Source of the DNA: Bog-473 sp963828505
GTDB taxonomy: Bacteria > Actinomycetota > Acidimicrobiia > Acidimicrobiales > RAAP-2
Reading direction: 5' to 3'
NCBI GenBank assembly: GCA_963828505.1
Contig: CAWHFM010000026.1
Location: 5,108 to 69,107, forward strand
Length of the DNA stretch: 64,000 nt
In this document: positions 52,945 through 61,743 of the stretch, piece by piece
Position numbering within the stretch: position 1 is the stretch's first letter
Layout: each line of letters opens with the position of its first letter
Program-made: the position numbers and the translations under genes
The notes under the pieces: generated by a model
Seen by the model: the letters and a program-made list of their open reading frames with translations, nothing else
Database searches by the model: none
Told to the model about the DNA's origin: nothing

Positions 52945-54711
52945 GTGCTCCAGAAGATCCTGATCGCCAACCGCGGCGAGATCGCGGTCCGGGTCATCCG
53001 GACCTGTCGCGAGATGGGGATCGGCACGGTCGCCGTCTACTCGAACCTCGACCGTGAGGCGCTGCACGTGCGGATGGCCGACGAGGCCTACGCGCTGGGG
53101 GGCGACACGGCCGCGGAGAGCTACCTCAACACCGAAGCCATCCTCGCCGCCATAGAGCAGAGCGGGGCCGACGGCGTCCATCCCGGTTACGGATTCTTCT
53201 CCGAGAACACCGACTTCGCCCGGGCTATCACCGACCGCGGCGTGACCTTCATCGGCCCGCCGCCCGAGGCGATTGAGGTGATGGGCGACAAGATCAGCTC
53301 GCGGCTGGCCGCCGAGAAGGCCGGAGTCGCCGGGGTCCCCGGTCGCTCGCAACCGCTGAAGAGCCCCGACGAGGTGGTCGCATTCGGGGAGGAGAACGGC
53401 TGGCCGGTCGCCATCAAGGCCGCGTACGGCGGTGGGGGGCGCGGCATGAAGGTCGTCGCCTTGGCCGCCGAGGCGGCCGAGGCCATGGAGTCCGCGGCCC
53501 GGGAGGCGCAGGCCTACTTCGGACGGCCCGAGATCTACCTCGAGCGGTATCTGACGTGGCCGCGCCACGTCGAGATGCAGGTGCTAGGCGACATGCACGG
53601 AACCACGCTGTGGCTCGGAGAACGCGACTGCTCGGCGCAGCGTCGCCACCAGAAGCTGGTCGAGGAGAGCCCCGCGCCGGCCTTCCCGGACGAGGTCCGC
53701 CGCGCCATGGGCGAGGCCGCGGTCAAGGTCTCCCAGGCGTGCGGGTACTACAACGCGGGGACGGTCGAATTCCTCTTCCAGGACGGCGAGTTCTACTTCC
53801 TGGAGATGAACACCCGCCTACAGGTCGAGCACCCGGTCACCGAGCTCGTCACCGGGCTCGACCTGGTGGCCTGGCAGATCCGCGTCGCATCGGGGGAGGC
53901 GCTCGACTTCGGCCAGGAGGACATCCGCCGAGACGGGCACGCCATGGAGGTCCGCATCAACGCCGAGGACCCGAGCGGTGGACGCTTCTCGCCGTCTCCG
54001 GGCACCCTGACCTCGTTCCACGCCCCGGCTGGCCCGGGGGTGCGCCTCGATGCCGGCTACGAGGCCGGCGACACCGTGTCGCAGTACTACGACAACCTCA
54101 TCGCCAAGCTGATCGTGTGGGCACCCGATCGCGAGGCGGCACGACGGCGGATGCTCCGGGCCATCGGCGAGACGCGCATCACCGGGGTGGCCACGACCTT
54201 GCCGGCCCACGAGGCGATCCTCAGCCACCCCGACTTCGCGGCGGCCACCCACTCGACCAGGTGGGTGGAGGAGACGCTCGACCTGAGCGATCTCGACGTC
54301 GCAGCCGCAGGCGAGACGGTGGCCGCGGCCGGCGGCGAGGATGATGTCCCGCTCGTCCAGCGCGACGTGACGGCCGAGGTCGACGGTCGGCGTTACTCGG
54401 TGCGTCTCTGGGTGCCCGACCTGGGAACCGCCGCGGCCTCTACTCCCCGCTCGGGCAGGCCGAGGCGCGCCTCGGCCGCTGCGGTGGCCGGGACGGGTTC
54501 GGGGCAGGTCACGGTGCCGATGCAGGGCACCATCGTCAAGGTCCTCGTGGCGGTGGGCGACGCCGTCGAGGTGGGCCAGACCATCTGCCTGCTCGAGGCC
54601 ATGAAGATGGAGAACGCAGTGGCAGCCGAGAAGGATGGGGTCGTCAAGGAGGTCCGGGTGAGCGCAGGTGACTCGGTGGGCGCCGGCGACGTCGTCGCGG
54701 TGATTGAGTAA
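52945..54711 (+). CDS. Acetyl/propionyl-CoA carboxylase alpha subunit (biotin carboxylase + BCCP)
   Basis: 588 residues from GTG 52945. Biotin carboxylase domain (~1-450): ILIANRGEIAVRVIRTCREM, ATP-grasp loop AAYGGGGRGMKVV, LGERDCSAQRRHQKLVEESP, FYFLEMNTRLQVEHPVTELV. The C-terminal biotinyl domain ends with the carboxylated lysine in LLEAMKMENAVAAEKDG. The carboxyltransferase beta subunit is not in the window. With the acyl-CoA mutase nearby, propionyl-CoA or a related branched acyl-CoA is a plausible substrate. Confidence 0.95.
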   Translation: MLQKILIANRGEIAVRVIRTCREMGIGTVAVYSNLDREALHVRMADEAYALGGDTAAESYLNTEAILAAIEQSGADGVHPGYGFFSENTDFARAITDRGVTFIGPPPEAIEVMGDKISSRLAAEKAGVAGVPGRSQPLKSPDEVVAFGEENGWPVAIKAAYGGGGRGMKVVALAAEAAEAMESAAREAQAYFGRPEIYLERYLTWPRHVEMQVLGDMHGTTLWLGERDCSAQRRHQKLVEESPAPAFPDEVRRAMGEAAVKVSQACGYYNAGTVEFLFQDGEFYFLEMNTRLQVEHPVTELVTGLDLVAWQIRVASGEALDFGQEDIRRDGHAMEVRINAEDPSGGRFSPSPGTLTSFHAPAGPGVRLDAGYEAGDTVSQYYDNLIAKLIVWAPDREAARRRMLRAIGETRITGVATTLPAHEAILSHPDFAAATHSTRWVEETLDLSDLDVAAAGETVAAAGGEDDVPLVQRDVTAEVDGRRYSVRLWVPDLGTAAASTPRSGRPRRASAAAVAGTGSGQVTVPMQGTIVKVLVAVGDAVEVGQTICLLEAMKMENAVAAEKDGVVKEVRVSAGDSVGAGDVVAVIE

Positions 54712-55902
54712 ATGGTGAGCGCCGAATCGGCCGACTCGGCCAAGGCGGCATCGGCCAAGGCCGCGGCGGCCGAGCTGGTCGAACGCCGCCTGGCGGAGCT
54801 GGTCGAGCTGAGCCACTCGGTGCACTCGACGCCGGAGTTGTGCTTCGAGGAGAACGCCTCGGCGCGGGCCGTGGCCGAAACGTTGCGATCCGGGGGCCTG
54901 GCCGTCACCGAAGGTGTCTACGACCTGCCGACGGCGCTGGAGTCACGAGCCGGCGACGGCGACCTGGTCGTCGCCGTCTGCGCGGAGTACGACGCCCTCC
55001 CCGAGGTGGGCCACGCCTGCGGGCACAACATCATCGCGGCGATCGGTGTAGGGGCGGGCCTGGCCCTGGCCGCCGTTGCCGACGACCTGGGCATCTCCGT
55101 GCGCGTCCTCGGCACCCCGGCGGAAGAGGGCGGCGGCGGGAAGGTGCTGATGCTCCAACGCGGCGCCTTCCACGGCGTCCACGCCGCCATGATGGCGCAC
55201 CCCTGGCCGGTCGAGCGGCTGACCGGGACGTGCCTGGCCGTGGCGCACTTCGACGTGCACTACCGCGGGCGCGAGGCGCACGCGTCGGCGGCACCGTGGG
55301 AGGGGGTCGACGCGCAGGACGCGCTCACCGTGGCGCAGGTGTCGATCGGCCTGCTCCGCCAGCAGCTGCCCCCGGGCGACCAGGTCCACGGGGTGGTCAA
55401 GGAGTCCCCGGGCGCGGCGAACGTCATCCCGGGCTCGCTCAGTGCCCGCTACATGGTGCGGTCCCTGACCATGGACAGGCTGGCGGCTCTGCGCCCACGG
55501 GTCGAAGCCTGCTTCGAGGCGGGAGCTCTCGCCACCGGGTGCACGCTGTCGTACGAGGAACTGTCGCCCGTCTATTCGCATATGGAACCCGATCCCGAGT
55601 TGCTGTCGGCCTACCGTGCCAATGCCGAGCAGCTCGGCCGGCGCTTCGATGCGGACGACACCGGTGCGCCGCTGCCCACGTTCTCGACGGACATGGCGAA
55701 CGTCTCGCTGGCCGTTCCCACCATCCATCCGCTCATCGGGATCGAGACGGGCGGAGCGGTCAACCACCAACGCGAGTTCGCGGCAGCCTGCGTGACCGCC
55801 TCCGCGGACGCCGCCGTGCGCGACGGCGCCGTTGCGCTGGCGTGGACGGCCATCGACGCCGCGACCGACCCGGCCCTACGCGAGCGCCTCCTGGCTCGGT
55901 GA
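54712..55902 (+). CDS. M20-family amidohydrolase (AbgB-like)
   Basis: 396 residues from ATG 54712, immediately after the carboxylase stop. VAVCAEYDALPEVGHACGHN with the GHACGHN metal motif, GTPAEEGGGGKVLMLQRGAF with the catalytic EE, and the dimerisation lid HYRGREAHASAAPWEGVDAQ place it with aminobenzoyl-glutamate hydrolase-like or amidase M20D peptidases. Why it is coupled to a biotin carboxylase is unclear. Confidence 0.85.
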   Translation: MVSAESADSAKAASAKAAAAELVERRLAELVELSHSVHSTPELCFEENASARAVAETLRSGGLAVTEGVYDLPTALESRAGDGDLVVAVCAEYDALPEVGHACGHNIIAAIGVGAGLALAAVADDLGISVRVLGTPAEEGGGGKVLMLQRGAFHGVHAAMMAHPWPVERLTGTCLAVAHFDVHYRGREAHASAAPWEGVDAQDALTVAQVSIGLLRQQLPPGDQVHGVVKESPGAANVIPGSLSARYMVRSLTMDRLAALRPRVEACFEAGALATGCTLSYEELSPVYSHMEPDPELLSAYRANAEQLGRRFDADDTGAPLPTFSTDMANVSLAVPTIHPLIGIETGGAVNHQREFAAACVTASADAAVRDGAVALAWTAIDAATDPALRERLLAR

Positions 55903-56225
55903 TCACCGAGCACGCACTGCTTCCTGTCCTACCGGGACGGGAGGAAGAGTTCCTCTCGGCCATGGAACGGGCGAAATCGATCATCGCCGCCAGCCCCGGT
56001 TTCATGTCGCTGCGGGTCGAACGCTGCATGGAGCGCCCCAACCACTTCCTGCTGCTCGTGGAATGGGAACACCTGAAGGATCACACCGAGGGGTTCCGCG
56101 GTTCGCCGGCCTACGGGGAGTGGCGGGCCGCCCTGCATCATTTCTACGACCCGTTCCCGGTGGTGGAGCATTTCGAGACGGTCGTGCGCGCCCGAGCGGA
56201 TCACGCGCCGCGGCCGCCGGTGTGA
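55899..56225 (+). CDS. Antibiotic-biosynthesis-monooxygenase (ABM) fold protein
   Basis: 108 residues from GTG 55899 (GTGA overlap). ITEHALLPVLPGREEEFLSA, GFMSLRVERCMERPNHFLLL and EWEHLKDHTEGFRGSPAYGE, then WRAALHHFY, form the dimeric ferredoxin-like ABM barrel. It may be a small monooxygenase or heme-degrading-like protein. Its function here is unknown. Confidence 0.8.
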   Translation: MITEHALLPVLPGREEEFLSAMERAKSIIAASPGFMSLRVERCMERPNHFLLLVEWEHLKDHTEGFRGSPAYGEWRAALHHFYDPFPVVEHFETVVRARADHAPRPPV

Positions 56226-56915
56226 CCCGGCGGAGCGATTACGGCCCCGGATGCCGAGGGCGTTCGCCATCAGGTAGATCCCGAAGACGAGCAGCAACGT
56301 GGTCATCATGGCGGCGTGGTGCTGGAGCAGCCACGACTTCACGGACTCGAGCGTGACCTCGGCGCGGTCGCCGCTGGCGAGGTAGGCGACGACCGGAATG
56401 GCGACGCTCAGGCTTGCGACGACGAGGAAGACGACGAGCGCGACGGCCGCCTCGGACGGACTCAGGTCGAGCCGTGCCAGGCCGCCGGCGGCGCCGACCG
56501 TCAGGATGAGGTTCTTCGGCTTCACCCCGGCGAACAGGACCGCGAGGCCGAATGCTCTCGCCGGCTTCAGGTCCTCGATGCTCGCCAACCACTTCGGTAG
56601 CTCCGACTCGGACCCCGGCGCCGGGCGCTTGAGCCAGCTCCTCCAAGCCATCAGGACAAGGACCGCGCCGAGCGCGATCAGTCCCCACGAGATCGTGTCG
56701 GACACGGCGACCTTCTGGGCCTCGTAGGCCTCGTGGGAGACGGCGTAGACCACGCCGCTGACGACGGCGAGCGTGAGCATCCAACCGAGGAGGAACAGCA
56801 GCCCGTTCGTACGGGCACGCCGCGACACCAGCATCAGGATCACGGCGATGACGGCGAGCGGGCTGATGGCGACGCCTATCGCGAACGTCAACACCTCGGC
56901 GATCCCCTCTGTCAT
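55929..56915 (-). CDS. GAP/Sap-family integral membrane protein with antisense C-terminal extension
   Basis: The first ~222 residues (down to about 56250) form a six-helix LysE/GAP-like exporter: IAEVLTFAIGVAISPLAVIA, LLFLLGWMLTLAVVSGVVYA, FGLAVLFAGVKPKNLILTVG, AVALVVFLVVASLSVAIPVV, and MMTTLLLVFGIYLMANALGI. GAP-family proteins are linked to glycolipid or peptidolipid export in mycobacteria. The native family ends about there, but this frame has no stop and runs 290 bp antisense through the ABM gene, giving a basic tail. A lost stop or a frame error is likely. Confidence 0.78.
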   Translation of the reverse strand: MTEGIAEVLTFAIGVAISPLAVIAVILMLVSRRARTNGLLFLLGWMLTLAVVSGVVYAVSHEAYEAQKVAVSDTISWGLIALGAVLVLMAWRSWLKRPAPGSESELPKWLASIEDLKPARAFGLAVLFAGVKPKNLILTVGAAGGLARLDLSPSEAAVALVVFLVVASLSVAIPVVAYLASGDRAEVTLESVKSWLLQHHAAMMTTLLLVFGIYLMANALGIRGRNRSAGSHRRPRRVIRSGAHDRLEMLHHRERVVEMMQGGPPLPVGRRTAEPLGVILQVFPFHEQQEVVGALHAAFDPQRHETGAGGDDRFRPFHGREELFLPSR

Positions 56916-57024
56916 GGCGTCACCTCCCCTGACCCTCGCTCCGTGCCCGACTGGCGTGACGATCCGATCCGCCGGTCGGCGCCACGGTGTGAGACTCGCT
57001 TCTGAGCTCGTCCGACTCGGGACG

Positions 57025-57687
57025 TCAACCCACGGGGTGCTCCCCCACGAACATGTCGAGGCACCGGTCGAGGCCCTCGATCTCGATGTCGTCGCGCTGA
57101 CGCCGCTCCCATACGTCTCGACCCATCCGGAACCGGAGCGTCCGGGCCGAGCCGTCCCGCCGGTGGCCCCGGGCCTGGCCGTTCTCCTCGTACCCGACCG
57201 AGCGCGAGGTGGCGATGGAGGCGGCGTTGTCCTCGAAGGCCCCGCTCAGGGCCTCCTCCGCGCCCAACCCGGCGAAGGCGAGGTGGAGCGCGGCCTGCCG
57301 CATCTCCCGTCCCAGACCCCGGCCCTGATGGGCGAGCCCGAGCCATGAACCGGTCTCGACGGAGCGTACGGCGCGGAAGTGCTCCGCACCGATGTCCTGC
57401 ACGCCGACCGGTCGCCCGTCGACGAACGCCACCCCGGTGAAGTTCCACTTCTCCGGCGTCCAGTTGGCGCGGTGGCGCCACAGCCACTGCGCCGACTCCC
57501 GTGCCCGCCGCGACGGCTCCGCGTCGGTCCACGGAAAGAAGAACGGCATGGTCGCGGGGTCGTGGATGCCCGCGTCGGCCAGCTCGATCAGCGCCGCGAA
57601 CTCATCCTCCCGCGGCAGGCGCCATTCGAGGATCGGGGTCCTGACGACGAGATCGAACAGCGGCCAGAACGAGCCCGGCCGGGCCAC
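57025..57687 (-). CDS. GNAT-family N-acetyltransferase (RimJ/RimL type)
   Basis: 220 residues. LEWRLPREDEFAALIELADA, NFTGVAFVDGRPVGVQDIGA, TGSWLGLAHQGRGLGREMRQ with the QGRGLG acetyl-CoA loop, and FEDNAASIATSRSVGYEENG are typical. It is located four bases after the mutase gene and probably co-transcribed with it. Substrate unknown. Confidence 0.85.
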   Translation of the reverse strand: MARPGSFWPLFDLVVRTPILEWRLPREDEFAALIELADAGIHDPATMPFFFPWTDAEPSRRARESAQWLWRHRANWTPEKWNFTGVAFVDGRPVGVQDIGAEHFRAVRSVETGSWLGLAHQGRGLGREMRQAALHLAFAGLGAEEALSGAFEDNAASIATSRSVGYEENGQARGHRRDGSARTLRFRMGRDVWERRQRDDIEIEGLDRCLDMFVGEHPVG

Positions 57688-57690
57688 GCG

Positions 57691-59296
57691 TCAACCCCCG
57701 GGCTGGTACACGCCGAATTCGGCCCGCAGGACGTCGGACACCTCGCCCAACGTCGCCATCTCCTTGAGCGCCGCCTTCATCGGGACGAGGAGGTTGCCCT
57801 CGCCACGCGCCGTCTCGGCCACTTCGGCCAGAGCACGGTCCACCGCAGCCTGGTCACGCTCGGCGCGCACACGGCGCTGTCCGGTCGATCTGGAGCTGTT
57901 GGAGCTTCACGTCGATCGGGAAGACCTCCGTGGTCTCGTTCTCGACGTCGGTGAACCGGTTGACGCCGACGACGACCTTCTCGCCGTCGTCCACCGCCTT
58001 GGCGAAGCTGTATGCGGCCGCCTCGATCTCCTCTTGCATGAAGCGGGCCTCGATGGCCGCCACGGCGCCGCCCATCTGCTCGATGCGCTCGAGGTAGTCG
58101 ATGGCCGCGGCCTCGACCTGGTCGGTCAAGGACTCGACGAAGTACGACCCGGCCAACGGGTCCACCGTATCGGCGAGGCCCGACTCGTAGCCGACGATCT
58201 GCTGGGTGCGTAGGGCGATCTTCGCCGCACGCGTCGTGGGCAGGCCGAGAGCCTCGTCAAAGCCGTTGGTGTGCAGGCTCTGGGTGCCGCCCAAGGCGGC
58301 CGCCAGCGACTGTACGGTGACCCGAACGATGTTGTTCTCGGGCTGCTGGGCCGTGAGTGTCGAACCGCCCGTCTGGGTGTGGAACCGCAGCATCTTGGAG
58401 CGGTCGTCCTTCGCCCCGAAGCGATCGGTCATGATGCGGGCCCACATGCGGCACGCGGCGCGGTACTTGGCCACCTCCTCGAAGAGGTTGTTGTGCGCGT
58501 TCCAGAAGAACGAGAGGCGCGGCGCGAACTGGTCGACCTCCATTCCCGCCGCGATCGCGGCTTCCACGTAGGCGATGCCGTTGGCGATGGTGAAGGCGAT
58601 CTCCTGGACCGCGGTCGAGCCGGCCTCGCGGATGTGGTAACCCGAGATGGAGATGGTGTTCCAGCTGGGGAGGTTGGCGGCGCAGTAGGCGAACGTGTCG
58701 ACGATGAGGCGCATCGACGGCCGGGGCGGGTAGATGTAGGTGCCCCGGGCGATGTACTCCTTCAAGATGTCGTTCTGGATGGTGCCACGGACCTTCTCCC
58801 CCGGCACTCCGTGCTCCTCGGCCACCAACTGGTAGAGCAGCAGCAGGATGGCGCCGGTGGCGTTGATGGTCATGGACGTCGTGACCTTGTCCATGGGGAG
58901 GTCGGCCATGAGCAGCCGCATGTCGTCCACCGAGTCGATGGCCACGCCCACCTTCCCCACCTCGCCCTCGGCCCGCGGGTGGTCCGAGTCGTAGCCCATC
59001 TGGGTGGGGAGGTCGAAGGCGCACGACAGTCCCGTCTGGCCCGCCTCGAGCAGGAACTTGAAGCGCTCGTTGGTCGCCTCGGCCGAGCCGAAACCGGCGT
59101 ACTGGCGCATCGTCCAGAGCTTGGAGCGGTACATCTCGGCGTGGACGCCCCGGGTGTAGGGATAGGAGCCCGGCTCCCCGAGCTGGGTCGACGCGTCCCA
59201 TCCGTCCAGGTCGGCGGGACGGTAGACAGGGTGGACGGCAATGCCCGAGTCCGTCGCTCGCTCGGGCCCGCCCTGGGTGCTCTTTTCCGGTGTCAC
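57691..59296 (-). pseudogene. Acyl-CoA mutase large subunit (methylmalonyl/isobutyryl-CoA mutase type), one frameshift
   Basis: About 534 residues after correcting one base near 57885. PYTRGVHAEMYRSKLWTMRQ, YAGFGSAEATNERFKFLLEA, PTQMGYDSDHPRAEGEVGKV, MRLIVDTFAYCAANLPSWNT and FHTQTGGSTLTAQQPENNIV define the substrate-binding barrel. After the break the correct C-terminus reads RVRAERDQAAVDRALAEVAE to EFGVYQPGG. The protein lacks the C-terminal B12 domain, so a separate small subunit (mcmB/icmB type) is needed and is not nearby. GVH rather than the Tyr89-type segment resembles isobutyryl-CoA mutase. GTG 59296 has TAGGCT seven bases upstream. Confidence 0.88.
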
Positions 59297-59352
59297 GGCT
59301 ACGAGCCTACGGAGGATCGGGGCGCAAGGGCCATACAGGGCAGACTACGACC

Positions 59353-59806
59353 GTGCCCGAAGACCACGATCCTGCCTTCTCCCACCTCGGCATCTGCGTC
59401 GCGCGACCTGGAGCGGTCCGTCCGCTTCTACTGCGAGGCTCTCGGATTCGAGAAGGCGGAGTCGCACGCCATCGGGTCGGAGTTCGCCGCGCTCATGGAC
59501 TTCGCGGACGTGGAGCTGACCTCGCAGTTCGTCCGCCGTGGCAGCACGGCCATGGAGCTCCTGTGCTTCTCGGAGCCGGTCGCCTTCGGCGACGGGCAGC
59601 GACGCGCCGTCAACCAGCTGGGGCTGACCCACCTGTCGTTCCGGGTTCGCAACGTGGCGGCCACGGTCGAGCGCATGGTGGAGCTGGGCGGCACCGTGGT
59701 CGAGTCGAGCCGGACGGTCATCGACCTCGGCGGATCCGAGCTGGAGTTCGTCTACTGCACCGACCCCGACGGCGTGCGCATCGAGCTCATGGACCTCGGG
59801 GGCTGA
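59353..59806 (+). pseudogene. VOC-family (glyoxalase-like) protein with one frameshift
   Basis: GTG 59353 opens PEDHDPAFSHLGICV; the continuation RDLERSVRFYCEALGFEKAE is in another frame because of one extra base near 59398. The rest (LTSQFVRRGSTAMELLCFSE, LTHLSFRVRNVAATVERMVE, LEFVYCTDPDGVRIELMDLG) is a complete vicinal-oxygen-chelate fold of 150 residues with the metal His and Glu at expected places. In this neighbourhood methylmalonyl-CoA epimerase was considered, but the motifs fit general VOC dioxygenase/glyoxalase proteins better. Confidence 0.78.
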
Positions 59807-60713
59807 TCTCCTCCCCGGCCTCGTCGGTGGATGCCGAGCGCGGCCTGGGCGTCGAGTTCGCGGTCGACGCGGACGGCTTTCGCTCATCCATGTGCATCCA
59901 GCGCAGTGCGACGGGGATCATGGGCCACAGCATCAACGTGTCGCCCACCACCCACATGATGTCTCCCCCGACGTGGAGGTCGACGACGTAGGACGGACCC
60001 CAGTCCCGATGGGTGGCGAAGTAGGCGGGGAAGAGCTCATGCGTCGCCCCGGAGAGCGACAGCCCGGTGAAGGTGTCGATGGGGATGGCGAGGAACAGGT
60101 AGAAGAATTGCAGCGCGGGGTGGAGCCGGTAGCAGTTGGGATCCGCTCCGAAGATCTGGCGCCAGAACAGGTAGCCGACGACGAGGAACACCAGGTGCTC
60201 GGCGTTGTGGATGCTCTCGCGCTCGAGGGTGAGGTTGTACCAGCTCGTCAAATGGCTGATCGGGATCACCACGGCGTAGAGCACGAAGGCCACGATCGGG
60301 TTCCCGAAGAACTTCGCCGGAGCGGAGCGCAACACCTCGGTGACGGCGACGTGGGAGGGTCCGGTCGTGGCACGCCAGGCCAGCGCAAGAGGCGAGGCGA
60401 TGGCGAAGAGCGGCGCCGCCACCATGATGAGCAGGAGGTGCTGGACCATGTGGTCCCAGAACAGCTCGCCGTCGTAGACGCCGACGAAGCTGAAGATGGA
60501 GAAGCCCGTCGTGGCGAGGGCGCCGATCCACGCCGCGGTCCGCCCGGCCGACCACGGGTGCCGTGGGTGCAGCGCGTTGTTACGCCGGACACCCCAGAGA
60601 TAGAGCACCAGAGCGGCCAGGATCATGGCCACCGGGACGAAGTCGAACTGGGTGGAGAACAACTGCCGGCCGGACAACGGCGGGAGCGGCACGTCGAAGA
60701 GCGCGGCTATCAC
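59787..60713 (-). CDS. ctaG: Cytochrome c oxidase assembly factor (caa3_CtaG family)
   Basis: 308 residues with about seven transmembrane helices (FVPVAMILAALVLYLWGVRR, MVQHLLLIMVAAPLFAIASP, AEHLVFLVVGYLFWRQIFGA). FWDHMVQHLLLIMVAAPL with paired His is the family hallmark. It helps insert copper into aa3/caa3-type oxidase. GTG 60713 has TACCGT seven bases upstream, leaderless layout. The last ~40 residues are hydrophilic, overlapping the convergent VOC gene by 20 bp. Confidence 0.88.
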   Translation of the reverse strand: MIAALFDVPLPPLSGRQLFSTQFDFVPVAMILAALVLYLWGVRRNNALHPRHPWSAGRTAAWIGALATTGFSIFSFVGVYDGELFWDHMVQHLLLIMVAAPLFAIASPLALAWRATTGPSHVAVTEVLRSAPAKFFGNPIVAFVLYAVVIPISHLTSWYNLTLERESIHNAEHLVFLVVGYLFWRQIFGADPNCYRLHPALQFFYLFLAIPIDTFTGLSLSGATHELFPAYFATHRDWGPSYVVDLHVGGDIMWVVGDTLMLWPMIPVALRWMHMDERKPSASTANSTPRPRSASTDEAGEEISPRGP

Positions 60714-60735
60714 TCCCGCGACGGTACCGCCGGGT

Positions 60736-61743
60736 TCAGCCGTGTTGCCAGACGCGCTGCGAGAGCCCCCGCTTCCCGTAGAGCGCCACGGCGTCGAGCG
60801 CGGCCATCTCCTGGTCGCTCAGGCGCCAGCCCAGCGCACCGGCGTTGTCCTGCGCCTGGGCCCGGTTCTTCGCCCCCGGGATGGGCACCGTCCCCTTGGC
60901 GATCAGCCAGGCCAGGGCCACCTGGCTCGGGCTGCGGCCCTCGTGCGCCTCCCCGACCCGGCGCAGCACCGAGACGACGGCGTCCACCTCGGTCATCGGA
61001 TGGGCAGAAAAGTTGCGGCGGCCCGGCGGCGGGTTGGCGGCGGAGTACTTGCCGGTGAGGCGGCCCTGTCCGATCGGCGAGTAGTCCAGCACGACCACCC
61101 CGAGCTCGGCACAGGCCGAGATCAGGCCACCACGCTCGGGCATGGCCCGCAGGAGCGAGAACTCGACCTGGTTGGTAGCGAGCCGCAGGCCCCGGCGGCG
61201 TAGCGCGGCGTCCATGGACCGGATCTCCTTGGCCGAGTAGTTGGAGACCCCGACGGCCTTGACCAGGCCCTCGGCGTGCGCGGCCGCCAGCCCCTCCGCC
61301 AGCGCGTCGTGGGACCTGAGAGAGATCGGACCGTGGATCTGGTAGAGGTCGATGCTCTCGATCCCGAGACGTCCGGCCGAACGCCTGGCGGCCGACACCA
61401 GCGCCGTCTTCACGTTGACCTTCCACGGGCTGGGCATGAACTTCGATGCGATGACCACCCGGTCGCGCACCGATGGATCCCGCGCCATCAGGCGCCCGAT
61501 GATGCGCTCGCTCTCGCCGCCGCCGTAGACCTCGGCCGTGTCGAAGAGCACCACGCCGGACTCGATGCAGGCGTCCCAGGCCTCGGCGACGGTGTCCTCG
61601 GTGAAGGACGTGTCGTAGCCCCCCATGCCCCAGGTCCCCTTGTCGCCCCAGGCCCAGGTCCCGACCCCGAGCGGCGGGACCGTGACATCGGACCCCGCGA
61701 GCGCGATGCGGTCGCTCGCCTGCGGGGGTGCGGTGTCGCTCAT
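60736..61743 (-). CDS. Aldo/keto reductase
   Basis: 335 residues. The tetrad is visible: Asp and Tyr in LFDTAEVYGGGESERI, Lys in VIASKFMPSPWK, His in IDLYQIHGPISLRSHD. VGVSNYSAKEIRSMDAAL and NQVEFSLLRAMPERGG complete the NADPH-binding barrel. Substrate unknown. Its ATG overlaps the upstream hydrolase stop by four bases (ATGA). Confidence 0.9.
   Translation of the reverse strand: MSDTAPPQASDRIALAGSDVTVPPLGVGTWAWGDKGTWGMGGYDTSFTEDTVAEAWDACIESGVVLFDTAEVYGGGESERIIGRLMARDPSVRDRVVIASKFMPSPWKVNVKTALVSAARRSAGRLGIESIDLYQIHGPISLRSHDALAEGLAAAHAEGLVKAVGVSNYSAKEIRSMDAALRRRGLRLATNQVEFSLLRAMPERGGLISACAELGVVVLDYSPIGQGRLTGKYSAANPPPGRRNFSAHPMTEVDAVVSVLRRVGEAHEGRSPSQVALAWLIAKGTVPIPGAKNRAQAQDNAGALGWRLSDQEMAALDAVALYGKRGLSQRVWQHG

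Noticed and set aside
59353..59806. Methylmalonyl-CoA epimerase next to the mutase
   Set aside because: The VOC protein is separate and divergent from the mutase, and its motifs fit general VOC dioxygenase/glyoxalase proteins better than the epimerase.
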